The translations under genes and the position numbers were made by a program. Shown here piece after piece: positions 1-6,246 of a DNA stretch of 15,677 bases. This stretch comes from an uncultured delta proteobacterium (GTDB lineage Bacteria > Myxococcota_A > Polyangia > Polyangiales > Polyangiaceae): assembly GCA_903893335.1 (NCBI GenBank), contig CAITLX010000673.1, forward strand, positions 1 to 15,677. Reading direction: 5' to 3'. The first letter of the stretch is position 1. The number at the start of each line of letters is the position of its first letter. The notes below the pieces were generated by a model. That model saw nothing but the letters and a program-made list of their open reading frames with translations, was not told the DNA's origin and made no database searches.

Positions 1-702
1 GATGGCGGCGCGCGTGTAGCGCTCGTCGAGGTCGACCTTCACGCCGAGCCCGCCGCGGTGCAGGTTGGAGCGGAACTCGCCCGGCCGCGCGGTGCGGCGC
101 ATCGCGGCGACGACCCTCCGCCCGACGACGATGGCGCGCACGTCGCGCCCGCGCGACTCGCGCACGTACTCTTGCAGCACGATGTCCTGGCCCATCGCCC
201 AGAGCGTCTCGAGCAGCGACGCCACGGCCTGCGGCGTCTCCGCGATCATGGTGCCGATGCCCTGCGTGCCCTGCTGCAGCTTGACGATGGCGGGGCAGCC
301 GCCGACGAGCTCGAGCGCCGAGTCGACGCCCGCGGGCGAGCGCGCGCAGACGGTGGTGGGCACGTCGATGTCCTTGCGCGTCAGCAACTGAAGGGCGCGC
401 AGCTTGTCGCGGCTGCGCGCGATCGCGACCGCGCCGTTGAGCACGGGCATGCCCATCATGTCGAACTGCCGCACCACCGCGAGGCCGTAGTTGGTGATGC
501 TCGCGCCGATGCGCGGCACGACGAGATCGGCGCGCGGCACCGGCGCGCCCGACAGCAGCAGGCTGGGCTTGCCGCGCGAGACGACGATCTGAAACTCGAG
601 CGGATCGACGACCGTGACCTCGTGGCCGCGCGCCCTGGCGGCCAGCACGAGGCGGCTGGTCGAGTAGAGCGACGCGTTGCGCGAGAGCACGAGCATCCGC
701 AT
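1..702 (-). CDS. rimK: RimK-family ATP-grasp ligase (ribosomal protein S6 modification type), partial
   Basis: The minus strand codes for the first 234 residues of a RimK-like protein; the gene leaves the window at base 1, so the C-terminal ATP-grasp metal site is not visible. The start is ATG at 702, followed by MRMLVLSRNASLYSTSRL, which matches the family N-terminus. A second ATG at 696 is possible, and no clear Shine-Dalgarno precedes either. Visible family blocks are PRIGASITNYG, LNGAVAIARSRDKLRALQLL, KLQQGTQGIG (nucleotide-binding region) and FRSNLHRGG. In E. coli, RimK adds glutamates to the C-terminus of ribosomal protein S6 using ATP; homologues can use other acceptors, so the substrate here is inferred. 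It is divergent from the acyl-CoA dehydrogenase gene with 111 bases between the starts. Family assignment is secure; the exact substrate is not. Confidence 0.93.
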   Translation of the reverse strand, partial: MRMLVLSRNASLYSTSRLVLAARARGHEVTVVDPLEFQIVVSRGKPSLLLSGAPVPRADLVVPRIGASITNYGLAVVRQFDMMGMPVLNGAVAIARSRDKLRALQLLTRKDIDVPTTVCARSPAGVDSALELVGGCPAIVKLQQGTQGIGTMIAETPQAVASLLETLWAMGQDIVLQEYVRESRGRDVRAIVVGRRVVAAMRRTARPGEFRSNLHRGGLGVKVDLDERYTRAAI

Positions 703-755
703 GGCGAGGGGAACGTAGCCGAAAGGGGGGACCCGGGCGACCCGGTGGCGCGGGC

Positions 756-783
756 TTGCGACCGGAATCGTTTCGTGTACGAA
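756..783 (+). promoter_or_regulatory. candidate promoter of the acyl-CoA dehydrogenase gene
   Basis: TTGCGA at 756-761 and TACGAA at 778-783 are separated by 16 bases and lie 31 bases upstream of the ATG at 814. The -10 candidate sits inside the dyad centred on 785, so a repressor bound there would block it. Matches to the sigma-70 consensus are only partial. Confidence 0.4.
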
Positions 784-801
784 TCATTCGTCGTCGAAAC
801 G
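769..801. promoter_or_regulatory. nested dyad, probable operator
   Basis: Two inverted repeats share one centre at base 785. The inner arms are ACGAAT (779-784) and ATTCGT (786-791); the outer arms are CGTTTCG (769-775) and CGAAACG (795-801). Thirteen of 16 symmetric pairs match. The dyad overlaps the candidate -10 and ends at the Shine-Dalgarno of the acyl-CoA dehydrogenase gene. The core GAATCATTC recalls fatty-acid-responsive TetR-type (FadR) operators, but that is inference; no regulator gene is in the window. Confidence 0.6.
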
Positions 802-806
802 AGGAG
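801..806 (+). promoter_or_regulatory. ribosome binding site deciding the acyl-CoA dehydrogenase start
   Basis: GAGGAG lies seven bases before the ATG at 814. The reading frame stays open upstream to base 58, so this site and the family N-terminus fix the true start. A nearer ATG at 807 is out of frame. Confidence 0.75.
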
Positions 807-813
807 ATGCGCC

Positions 814-1983
814 ATGTTCCAGCCGTTCACCGAAGAGCACGATCAGTTCCGCAAGACGTGCCGCGCCTTCGCCGAGCGCGAGATCGTCCCGAACGTCGAG
901 GAGTGGGAGAAGGCTCGCCTCTTCCCCAACGAGCTGTTCAAGAAGGCCGGTGACCTCGGCATCCTCGGCGCGCATTTCCCCGAGGAGCACGGCGGCGGCG
1001 GCGGCGACTACTGGTACAGCGTCGCGAAGGCCGAGGAGCTGCCGCGCGGCCGCTGCGCGGGCGTTTCGATGGGGCTGCTGGTGCAGAGCGACATGGCCAC
1101 GCCCGTCATCAGCGACGTCGGCACCAAGGCGCAGATCGACGAGTTTCTCGCCCCCGCGCTGCGCGGCGAGAAGATCGTCTCGCTCGGCGTCTCGGAGCCC
1201 GGAGCTGGCTCCGACGTCGCCGGCATCCGCACGACCGCGCGCCGCGACGGGTCGGACTGGATCATCAACGGCTCCAAGACGTTCATCACGAACGGCACGC
1301 GCGCCGACTTCATCACGCTGCTGGTGCGCACGCGCCCCGACAGCGGCTCGCACGGCTGCTCGTTCTTCCTCGTGCCGACCAACCTCCCGGGCTTCAGCGT
1401 CTCGAAGAAGCTCGAGAAGATCGGCAACCACGCGTCCGACACCGCGGAGCTCTTCTTCGACGGCGTGCGCGTGCCGAACGACTGGCTCCTCGGCGAGGAG
1501 GGGCACGGCTTCATGTACCTGATGCAGAACTTCCAGAGCGAGCGCCTCATCGCCGCCATCGGCGCGACCGCCGGCGCCAAGCTCATCCTCGACGAGGCCG
1601 TCTCGTACGGCCGCGATCGCGTCGCGTTCGGCAAGCCGATCATCAAGCGCGAGGTGTGGCAGCACAAGTTCGTCGACCTCTACACGAAGGTCGAGATGGC
1701 GCAGGCGTTCGCCTACAAGTGCGTCGATCGCTACAACGACGAGCGCTACGTCCGGAAGGAGGCCGTCTCGTTCGAGACGGTCAAGCTCATCTCGATGGCG
1801 AAGATCGCGGTCGGCGACATCGTCTCCGAGGTCACCGACGCCTGCCTGCAGTTCCACGGCGGCTGGGGCTACGTCGAGGACTACGCCATCGCGCGAGCGT
1901 GGCGCGACCAGCGCCTGCTGCGCCTCGGCGGCGGCACCACCGAGACGATGAAGTACTACCTCGCCAAGCTGATGGGCTTCTGA
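814..1983 (+). CDS. acyl-CoA dehydrogenase, long-chain/isovaleryl-type active site
   Basis: A 389-residue FAD-dependent acyl-CoA dehydrogenase, the usual length for the family. It oxidises an acyl-CoA to the 2,3-enoyl-CoA and passes electrons to electron-transfer flavoprotein. The N-terminal helical domain begins FTEEHDQFRKTCRAFAERE. The middle domain carries the FAD/substrate block LGVSEPGAGSDVAG and then WIINGSKTFITNGT. The C-terminal domain has RVAFGKPI and QFHGGWGYVEDY. At the place of the medium-chain catalytic Glu (IYEGT motif) it has LGGGT, with Gly373. Instead Glu243 in FQSERL lies where long-chain and isovaleryl-CoA dehydrogenases keep their catalytic base, so the enzyme is probably active. 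This resembles long-chain ACAD (IYGGTNEIMK) most, but the substrate chain cannot be read from sequence alone. The gene appears monocistronic, with an operator-like dyad in front and a hairpin behind. Confidence 0.95.
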   Translation: MFQPFTEEHDQFRKTCRAFAEREIVPNVEEWEKARLFPNELFKKAGDLGILGAHFPEEHGGGGGDYWYSVAKAEELPRGRCAGVSMGLLVQSDMATPVISDVGTKAQIDEFLAPALRGEKIVSLGVSEPGAGSDVAGIRTTARRDGSDWIINGSKTFITNGTRADFITLLVRTRPDSGSHGCSFFLVPTNLPGFSVSKKLEKIGNHASDTAELFFDGVRVPNDWLLGEEGHGFMYLMQNFQSERLIAAIGATAGAKLILDEAVSYGRDRVAFGKPIIKREVWQHKFVDLYTKVEMAQAFAYKCVDRYNDERYVRKEAVSFETVKLISMAKIAVGDIVSEVTDACLQFHGGWGYVEDYAIARAWRDQRLLRLGGGTTETMKYYLAKLMGF

Positions 1984-2014
1984 GGCCGTCGGCTCGCGGC
2001 GAGGGGCGACGGCG

Positions 2015-2042
2015 CGGGGCGAGGGAGGCTGCCCTCGCCCCG
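2015..2042 (+). terminator. GC-rich hairpin after the acyl-CoA dehydrogenase gene
   Basis: An 11-bp perfect stem (CGGGGCGAGGG at 2015-2025 with CCCTCGCCCCG at 2032-2042) closes a six-base loop, 31 bases after the stop codon. A weaker inverted repeat, GCCGTCG (1985-1991) with CGACGGC (2007-2013), precedes it. There is no T-tract, so termination is likely but not certain. Confidence 0.6.
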
Positions 2043-2053
2043 GCGGAGAGTGG

Positions 2054-2059
2054 TATAGG
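2054..2059 (+). promoter_or_regulatory. TATAGG -10-like element of the glycosyltransferase gene
   Basis: TATAGG ends nine bases before the ATG at 2069. Transcription from it would begin almost at the start codon, and no Shine-Dalgarno is present in the few bases left, so a leaderless mRNA is suggested. No good -35 is visible. Confidence 0.45.
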
Positions 2060-2068
2060 CCCACGGCC

Positions 2069-4567
2069 ATGAGCTCTGCCCCCGCGTCGCGTCCGCCCGC
2101 GAGCCGCGCCTTCGTCGCGATCGCGCTCGGCCTCCCCGCGCTCCTCTTCGCCTGGCCGCTGGGCAGGAGCGGCATCTGGGACCCGCCCGAGCTCGGCGTC
2201 GCCGACCTCGCGCGCCGCATCGCGGTGCACGTCTACGGCGCGTCCTCGCTCGAGCTCGCGGGCGCGGACAACACCATGCCCAAGCTCGGCGACCTCGGGC
2301 GCAACGAGCTGCCGTTCGACGCGGTCGCGCTCGGGTTCCGGCTGTTCGGCCTGCACGAGTGGGCCGGGCGCCTGCCGCTCGCGATCTTCGGGCTCATCGG
2401 CGTCGCCGCCCTCTACCTCATGCTCTCGCGGCTGCTCGACCGGCGCGCGGGCGTCTACGGCGCCCTCGTGCTCGCGACGATGCCCCTCTACTTCGTGCAC
2501 GCGCGCACGATGCTCGGCGACATCGTGACGATGGCGAGCCTCTCGGTCGCGTTCGCCGGCCTCTCGCTCGCCACGTTCGGCGTCGCCGACGAGGGGCAGG
2601 ACGCCTCCCGCGCTCGCGCGGCGGCGTTCGTGCTCGGGCTCGCCGGGCTCGCGACGGGCTTCTTCTCGCGCGGGCTCGTCGTGGGCGTCGCCTTGCCGGC
2701 CATCAGCGTCGGCTTCTCGTGGGCGATCGCGCGCGCCGCCGCGCAGGGCTCCGCTCCGCGCGACCCGGTCGGCGACGCCGCGGGCGCCGCGTCGTTCGTC
2801 GTGGGCGCGCTGGCGGCGCTCGTCGGCACGCGCGCGCTCTTCGCCGCGGTGCCCGGCCAGTTCTCGGTGCTCGTCGGCACCAGCGTCGCGGTGCAGGCGA
2901 AGTTCCCGACGTTCGACTTCGTGCTGCACTGGCTCGGCCACTCGCTCTTCCCCTGGAGCGCGTTCCTTCCGCTCGCGGTCGGCAGGCTCTTCCGCCCGCC
3001 GCCGCGCAGCACCGCCGCGGCTGAGCGCCGCGAGCAGAGCCTGCGCCTCACGCTGCTGGTCGGCTCGGCCGTCGCGTTCGGCGCGTACGCCATGCTCTCG
3101 GCGCGCGTGGGCCACATCCCGTTCGGGGCGCCGGCGGTGCTCGCGGCCATCGCGGCGGTCGCCGTGCGCGACTTCGAGCGCGGCGCGCCCGCGTCTCGGG
3201 CCGTGGCGGTCGCGTGCGCGATCTTCGCCGTCCTGATGATGCGCGACTACCTCCTGTTCCCCGAGAAGGGGCTGTCGGCCTTCGCCGTCGCGAACGCGAC
3301 GCTGCCCGACAGCTTCAAGGAGACCGCGTCGCGCGTCGTGCTCCTCTCGACGCTCGTGTTCGTCGCCATCGTCTTTCTCGCCTGGATGGAGAGCGACGAC
3401 GAGGCCGACTCCGCGTTCGACCGCAAGGCATACGCGGCGTGGCCGCGCACGATCGCCCGCGCGTGGGACGGCAACCTGCTGTTCGCCTCGGTCGTCGTCG
3501 AGGCCGCGCTCGCGGGCCTCGCGCTGCTCGTCTGGCTCGGCGTGCGCGTCTTCCACTGGAAGGCCATCGCGATGATCGGCGTGCCGATGCGCAACGCCGC
3601 CATGAACGCGTTCTGGGTGCTGCCCGTCGCGGTCGTCGTCGGCGTGTGGGCGATGATGGCCGCGCGCGACGCCTTCCGCGCCGCGATGCGCGCGCTCGGG
3701 CTGACGCGCGGCCTGGCCACCGTCGCGGCCGGCGTGCTCGTCGGGCTGCTCTTCGGCTTCTGGTACTACCCCGCGCTCGCCGCGCAGCTCTCGCCGAAGG
3801 ACGTGTTCGACAGCTACGCCCGCCTGCACCACGGCAGCGAGCCGCTCGCGCTGCTCGGCGTCGGTGGCCGGTCGGCCAGCTACTACGCGGGCGGCGACAC
3901 CAAGACGCTCCCCGATTCGCAGTCCGCGTTCTCCTGGCTGACGCAGGGCGGGGGGCGGCGCTGGCTCGCCGTGCGCAACGAGGACCTCGCGCGCCTCAAC
4001 TCGCTGTTTCGCACCCGCCCCGGCAAGAAGCAGAACCTGCCGGTGCTCGACGCGCGCTCGAGCCAGATCCTGCTCGTGTCGAGCGAGCTCGCGGCGGGCG
4101 AGGCCAACCAGAGCCCGTTCGACGCCTTCCTGCTCGACGAGGCGCCGCGCCCGGCGCACCCGCTCGACGTCAACCTCCAGGATCAGCTCGTCGTGCTCGG
4201 CTGGGACGTGTGGGACCTCGCGGGCAAGCCGGTCGAGTTCGTCGTGCCGGCGCGTAAATTCCGCTTCCGCACCTACTACAAGGTCGTCGCTCCGCCGACC
4301 GGCGAGTGGGAGTCGTTCATCCACATCGACGGCTTCCACCGTCGCTTCAACGGCGACCACAAGGTGCTCGGCGGCAAGTACGCGCTGAGCCTCTGGCAGG
4401 TCGGCGACATCGTGGTCGACGACTACGAGTTCGCGCTCGAGCCCAACTTCACCCCCGGCGCCTACAACGTCTTCCTCGGCCTCTTCGTCGGCGACACGCG
4501 CATGAAGGTCAAGACGGGCAAGGCCGACGACAACCGCATCGACGCGGGGTTGCTGCGCGTGCAGTGA
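2069..4567 (+). CDS. GT-C (family 39/ArnT-like) membrane glycosyltransferase
   Basis: An 832-residue polytopic membrane protein. Hydrophobic segments run from about residue 14 to 570, for example near 14-31, 102-120, 125-143, 186-220, 240-260, 326-345, 352-366, 377-391, 423-440, 472-491, 513-530 and 547-568. After the first of them comes WDPPE (Asp38, Glu41), the acidic motif that GT-C enzymes of the PMT/ArnT group place in their first extracytoplasmic loop. A second family-like stretch is VHARTMLGDIVTM (Arg146, Asp151). Such enzymes use a polyprenyl-phosphate sugar on the outer face of the inner membrane. Residues from about 575 to the end form a long soluble region, probably periplasmic; residues 730-820 look like an all-beta domain (YYKVVAPPTGEWESFIHID; PGAYNVFLGLFVG). 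Donor and acceptor are unknown. The start ATG lacks a Shine-Dalgarno but sits just after TATAGG. Confidence 0.85.
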   Translation: MSSAPASRPPASRAFVAIALGLPALLFAWPLGRSGIWDPPELGVADLARRIAVHVYGASSLELAGADNTMPKLGDLGRNELPFDAVALGFRLFGLHEWAGRLPLAIFGLIGVAALYLMLSRLLDRRAGVYGALVLATMPLYFVHARTMLGDIVTMASLSVAFAGLSLATFGVADEGQDASRARAAAFVLGLAGLATGFFSRGLVVGVALPAISVGFSWAIARAAAQGSAPRDPVGDAAGAASFVVGALAALVGTRALFAAVPGQFSVLVGTSVAVQAKFPTFDFVLHWLGHSLFPWSAFLPLAVGRLFRPPPRSTAAAERREQSLRLTLLVGSAVAFGAYAMLSARVGHIPFGAPAVLAAIAAVAVRDFERGAPASRAVAVACAIFAVLMMRDYLLFPEKGLSAFAVANATLPDSFKETASRVVLLSTLVFVAIVFLAWMESDDEADSAFDRKAYAAWPRTIARAWDGNLLFASVVVEAALAGLALLVWLGVRVFHWKAIAMIGVPMRNAAMNAFWVLPVAVVVGVWAMMAARDAFRAAMRALGLTRGLATVAAGVLVGLLFGFWYYPALAAQLSPKDVFDSYARLHHGSEPLALLGVGGRSASYYAGGDTKTLPDSQSAFSWLTQGGGRRWLAVRNEDLARLNSLFRTRPGKKQNLPVLDARSSQILLVSSELAAGEANQSPFDAFLLDEAPRPAHPLDVNLQDQLVVLGWDVWDLAGKPVEFVVPARKFRFRTYYKVVAPPTGEWESFIHIDGFHRRFNGDHKVLGGKYALSLWQVGDIVVDDYEFALEPNFTPGAYNVFLGLFVGDTRMKVKTGKADDNRIDAGLLRVQ

Positions 4568-4634
4568 CGCTCCGGGGCGCGCGACATGTCGCGGCAGTGA
4601 CGCGCCCGCGCGCGCGACATTTCGCGGGTGACGC
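4564..4634. repeat. imperfect tandem repeat with two palindromes 33 bases apart
   Basis: GTGACGC recurs at 4564-4570, 4597-4603 and 4628-4634. Between the copies lie CGCGACATGTCGCG (4580-4593), a perfect 14-base palindrome, and CGCGACATTTCGCG (4613-4626), the same with one change. The palindromes are exactly 33 bases apart, about three helical turns, so two dimers could bind on one face. The first GTGACGC overlaps the glycosyltransferase stop codon. The array ends about 20 bases before the PilZ -10-like element, which fits an operator or activator site. Confidence 0.6.
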
Positions 4635-4648
4635 GGGGCGCGAACGGG

Positions 4649-4654
4649 TCTAGG
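4649..4654 (+). promoter_or_regulatory. TCTAGG -10-like element of the PilZ gene
   Basis: TCTAGG ends eight bases before the GTG at 4663, giving the same arrangement as TATAGG before the glycosyltransferase gene (both followed by CCCA). There is no Shine-Dalgarno, so the transcript may be leaderless. Confidence 0.4.
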
Positions 4655-4662
4655 CCCAACGC

Positions 4663-5061
4663 GTGAAGGACGACACGGCCCACAAGCCGCCGAGGTCCCA
4701 GCCCCCGGGCTCGGACCGTCGCCTCGCCGATCGCTTCGACGTGACCTGGTCGGTCGACTGCGAGACCGAGGACACCTTCCTCTACGCGTCGATCACCAAC
4801 ATCTCGGCCATCGGCATCTTCGTCCGCACCGACGCGCCGCTGCCGCTGGGCACCGAGGTCGTGCTCCGCTTCGCGCCGCACGACGGCGGCGAGCAGTTCG
4901 TGCTGCGCGGCGCGGTGCAGTGGGTCAACGAGGTCCACGTCTTCGGCGCCAACCTCAACCCCGGCATGGGCGTGCGCTTCTTCGACCTGACGCCGGCCGA
5001 CCGCGAGCGCCTCGTCGAGGCGATCCACACCATCGCCTACGTGCGCGAGGCCTCGAACTGA
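4663..5061 (+). CDS. PilZ-domain protein, myxobacterial type
   Basis: A 132-residue single-domain cytoplasmic protein with no signal or membrane segment. PilZ domains bind cyclic di-GMP and alter a partner protein. Both halves of the binding signature are present: RxxxR as Arg20-Leu-Ala-Asp-Arg24, and (D/N)xSxxG as Asn46-Ile-Ser48-Ala-Ile-Gly51. Downstream GIFVRTDAPLPLGTEVVL and GMGVRFFDLTPADRERL fit the many short PilZ paralogues of myxobacteria (as I recall, the TIGR02266 type). The start is GTG at 4663; no in-frame ATG lies near. About 18 disordered residues precede the domain. The partner is unknown. It follows the glycosyltransferase gene by 95 bases but has its own candidate promoter and a palindrome array, so co-transcription is uncertain. 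Confidence 0.93.
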   Translation: MKDDTAHKPPRSQPPGSDRRLADRFDVTWSVDCETEDTFLYASITNISAIGIFVRTDAPLPLGTEVVLRFAPHDGGEQFVLRGAVQWVNEVHVFGANLNPGMGVRFFDLTPADRERLVEAIHTIAYVREASN

Positions 5062-5103
5062 GGCGCGAGCCCGAGGGCGCGACGACGTGATGCGCGCGTC
5101 GGG

Positions 5104-5124
5104 GCGGCGCGTTCGACGCGCCGC
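5104..5124 (+). terminator. hairpin after the PilZ gene
   Basis: A 9-bp perfect stem (GCGGCGCGT at 5104-5112 with ACGCGCCGC at 5116-5124) with a TCG loop, 42 bases after the stop codon and no T-tract. It separates the PilZ gene from mtnA. Confidence 0.5.
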
Positions 5125-5126
5125 GC

Positions 5127-5132
5127 TATCCT
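5127..5132 (+). promoter_or_regulatory. TATCCT -10-like element of mtnA
   Basis: TATCCT matches four of six bases of the -10 consensus and lies directly after the hairpin, 18 bases before the mtnA ATG. It would give a leader of about 11 to 12 bases. No clear -35 is visible. Confidence 0.35.
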
Positions 5133-5150
5133 CCGCGCCGAGAACACCCG

Positions 5151-6227
5151 ATGAGCATCCCGCATCCGGCGCCGCTGTCCGGCGCCGACTACTCCGCCGC
5201 CGAGTTGCTGCCCGAGGGCGACGTCGCGCTCGTGCTCGATCAGCGTCGCCTCCCGTCCGAGGAGGTGTACGTCGAGGTCCGCACCGGCGACGCGATGGTC
5301 GACGCCATCCGCGACATGCTCGTGCGTGGCACGCCCGCGATCGGCGTCGCAGCCGCGTACGGCGTCGTGCTCGCCGCGCACCGAGCGCGCTCGGACGACG
5401 AGGTGCGCGCCGTGGCCGCGCGCATCGCGGCCGCGAGGCCGACGGCGGTCAACCTCGCGTGGGCCGTCCACCGCATGCTCGCGGTATTCGAGCGGCACGC
5501 CGGGGCGCCGCGCGCCGAGCGCTCGGCGCTGCTCGCCGACGAGGCCCGCGCGCTGCACCGCGAGGACGTCGCCGCGTGCCGCCGCATGGGCGAGCTCGGC
5601 GCCGCGCGCATCCCCGACGGCTCGACGATCCTCACCCACTGCAACGCGGGAGCGCTCGCGACCGGCGGCTACGGCACGGCGCTCGGCGTCGTGCGCGCGG
5701 CCTACGCGCGCTCGCGTGACGTGCGCGTGCTCGCGTGCGAGACGCGGCCGTACCTGCAAGGCGCCCGCCTCACCGCGTGGGAGCTCGCGAAGGACGGCAT
5801 CCCGGTCGAGCTCGTCACCGACGGCATGACGGGGCACTTCTTCTCGCGCGGCGCCATCGACGCGGTCGTCGTCGGGGCCGACCGCATCGCGCGCAACGGC
5901 GACGTCGCGAACAAGATCGGCACCTACGGGCACGCGTGCCTCGCGCGCCTGCACGGCGTGCCGTTCTACGTCGCCGCGCCCTGGAGCACCGTCGATCTCG
6001 GCTGCCCCTCGGGGCTCGCCATCCCGATCGAGGAGCGCGCGTCCGACGAGGTCACGCGCTTCGGGGGCAAGCTCGTCGCGCCCGAGGGCGTGCGCGCGCG
6101 CCACCCCGCGTTCGACGTGACGCGCGCCGGCTACGTCACCGCGCTGTTCACCGAGCGCGGCATCGCCGACCCTCCCGGCCCCGACGAGCTCGAGAGGCTC
6201 GCTCGGTCGCCCGCGCCGCAGGCGTGA
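5151..6227 (+). CDS. mtnA: S-methyl-5-thioribose-1-phosphate isomerase
   Basis: A 358-residue cytoplasmic enzyme of the methionine salvage pathway that converts methylthioribose 1-phosphate to methylthioribulose 1-phosphate. Family blocks are in order: LDQRRLPSEEVYVEV, MLVRGTPAIGVAAAYG, LTHCNAGALATGGYGTALG, ETRPYLQGARLTAWEL, VELVTDGM, VVGADRIARNGDVANKIGTY and VPFYVAAPWSTVD. The catalytic pair is present: Cys164 in THCNAG and Asp244 in GADRIA. Length is typical and the start is set by the family N-terminus; the Shine-Dalgarno is weak. The next gene, lipA, starts 19 bases after the stop with no hairpin between, so the two are probably one operon. No other methionine salvage gene is in the window. 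MtnA can also isomerise 5-deoxyribose 1-phosphate in the route that recycles 5'-deoxyadenosine, which may explain its neighbour. Confidence 0.95.
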   Translation: MSIPHPAPLSGADYSAAELLPEGDVALVLDQRRLPSEEVYVEVRTGDAMVDAIRDMLVRGTPAIGVAAAYGVVLAAHRARSDDEVRAVAARIAAARPTAVNLAWAVHRMLAVFERHAGAPRAERSALLADEARALHREDVAACRRMGELGAARIPDGSTILTHCNAGALATGGYGTALGVVRAAYARSRDVRVLACETRPYLQGARLTAWELAKDGIPVELVTDGMTGHFFSRGAIDAVVVGADRIARNGDVANKIGTYGHACLARLHGVPFYVAAPWSTVDLGCPSGLAIPIEERASDEVTRFGGKLVAPEGVRARHPAFDVTRAGYVTALFTERGIADPPGPDELERLARSPAPQA

Positions 6228-6246
6228 GCGACGGCCAGGCTCGTCC

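Noticed and set aside
58..813. Open frame extending the acyl-CoA dehydrogenase upstream by 252 codons
   Set aside because: The extension lies over the antisense of rimK, has no family similarity, and the true start has GAGGAG seven bases before it.
1930..1932. Inactive acyl-CoA dehydrogenase because the catalytic Glu is Gly373
   Set aside because: Long-chain and isovaleryl enzymes lack Glu there too and use a Glu at the position held by Glu243.
1832..4360. 842-codon open frame on the minus strand opposite the glycosyltransferase gene
   Set aside because: Composition is Arg/Glu/Ala-rich without motifs, as expected for an antisense frame at high GC; the plus strand has clear membrane helices and motifs.
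4564..4634. CRISPR array
   Set aside because: Only two to three imperfect copies, palindromic and GC-only, with no constant repeat plus unique spacers.
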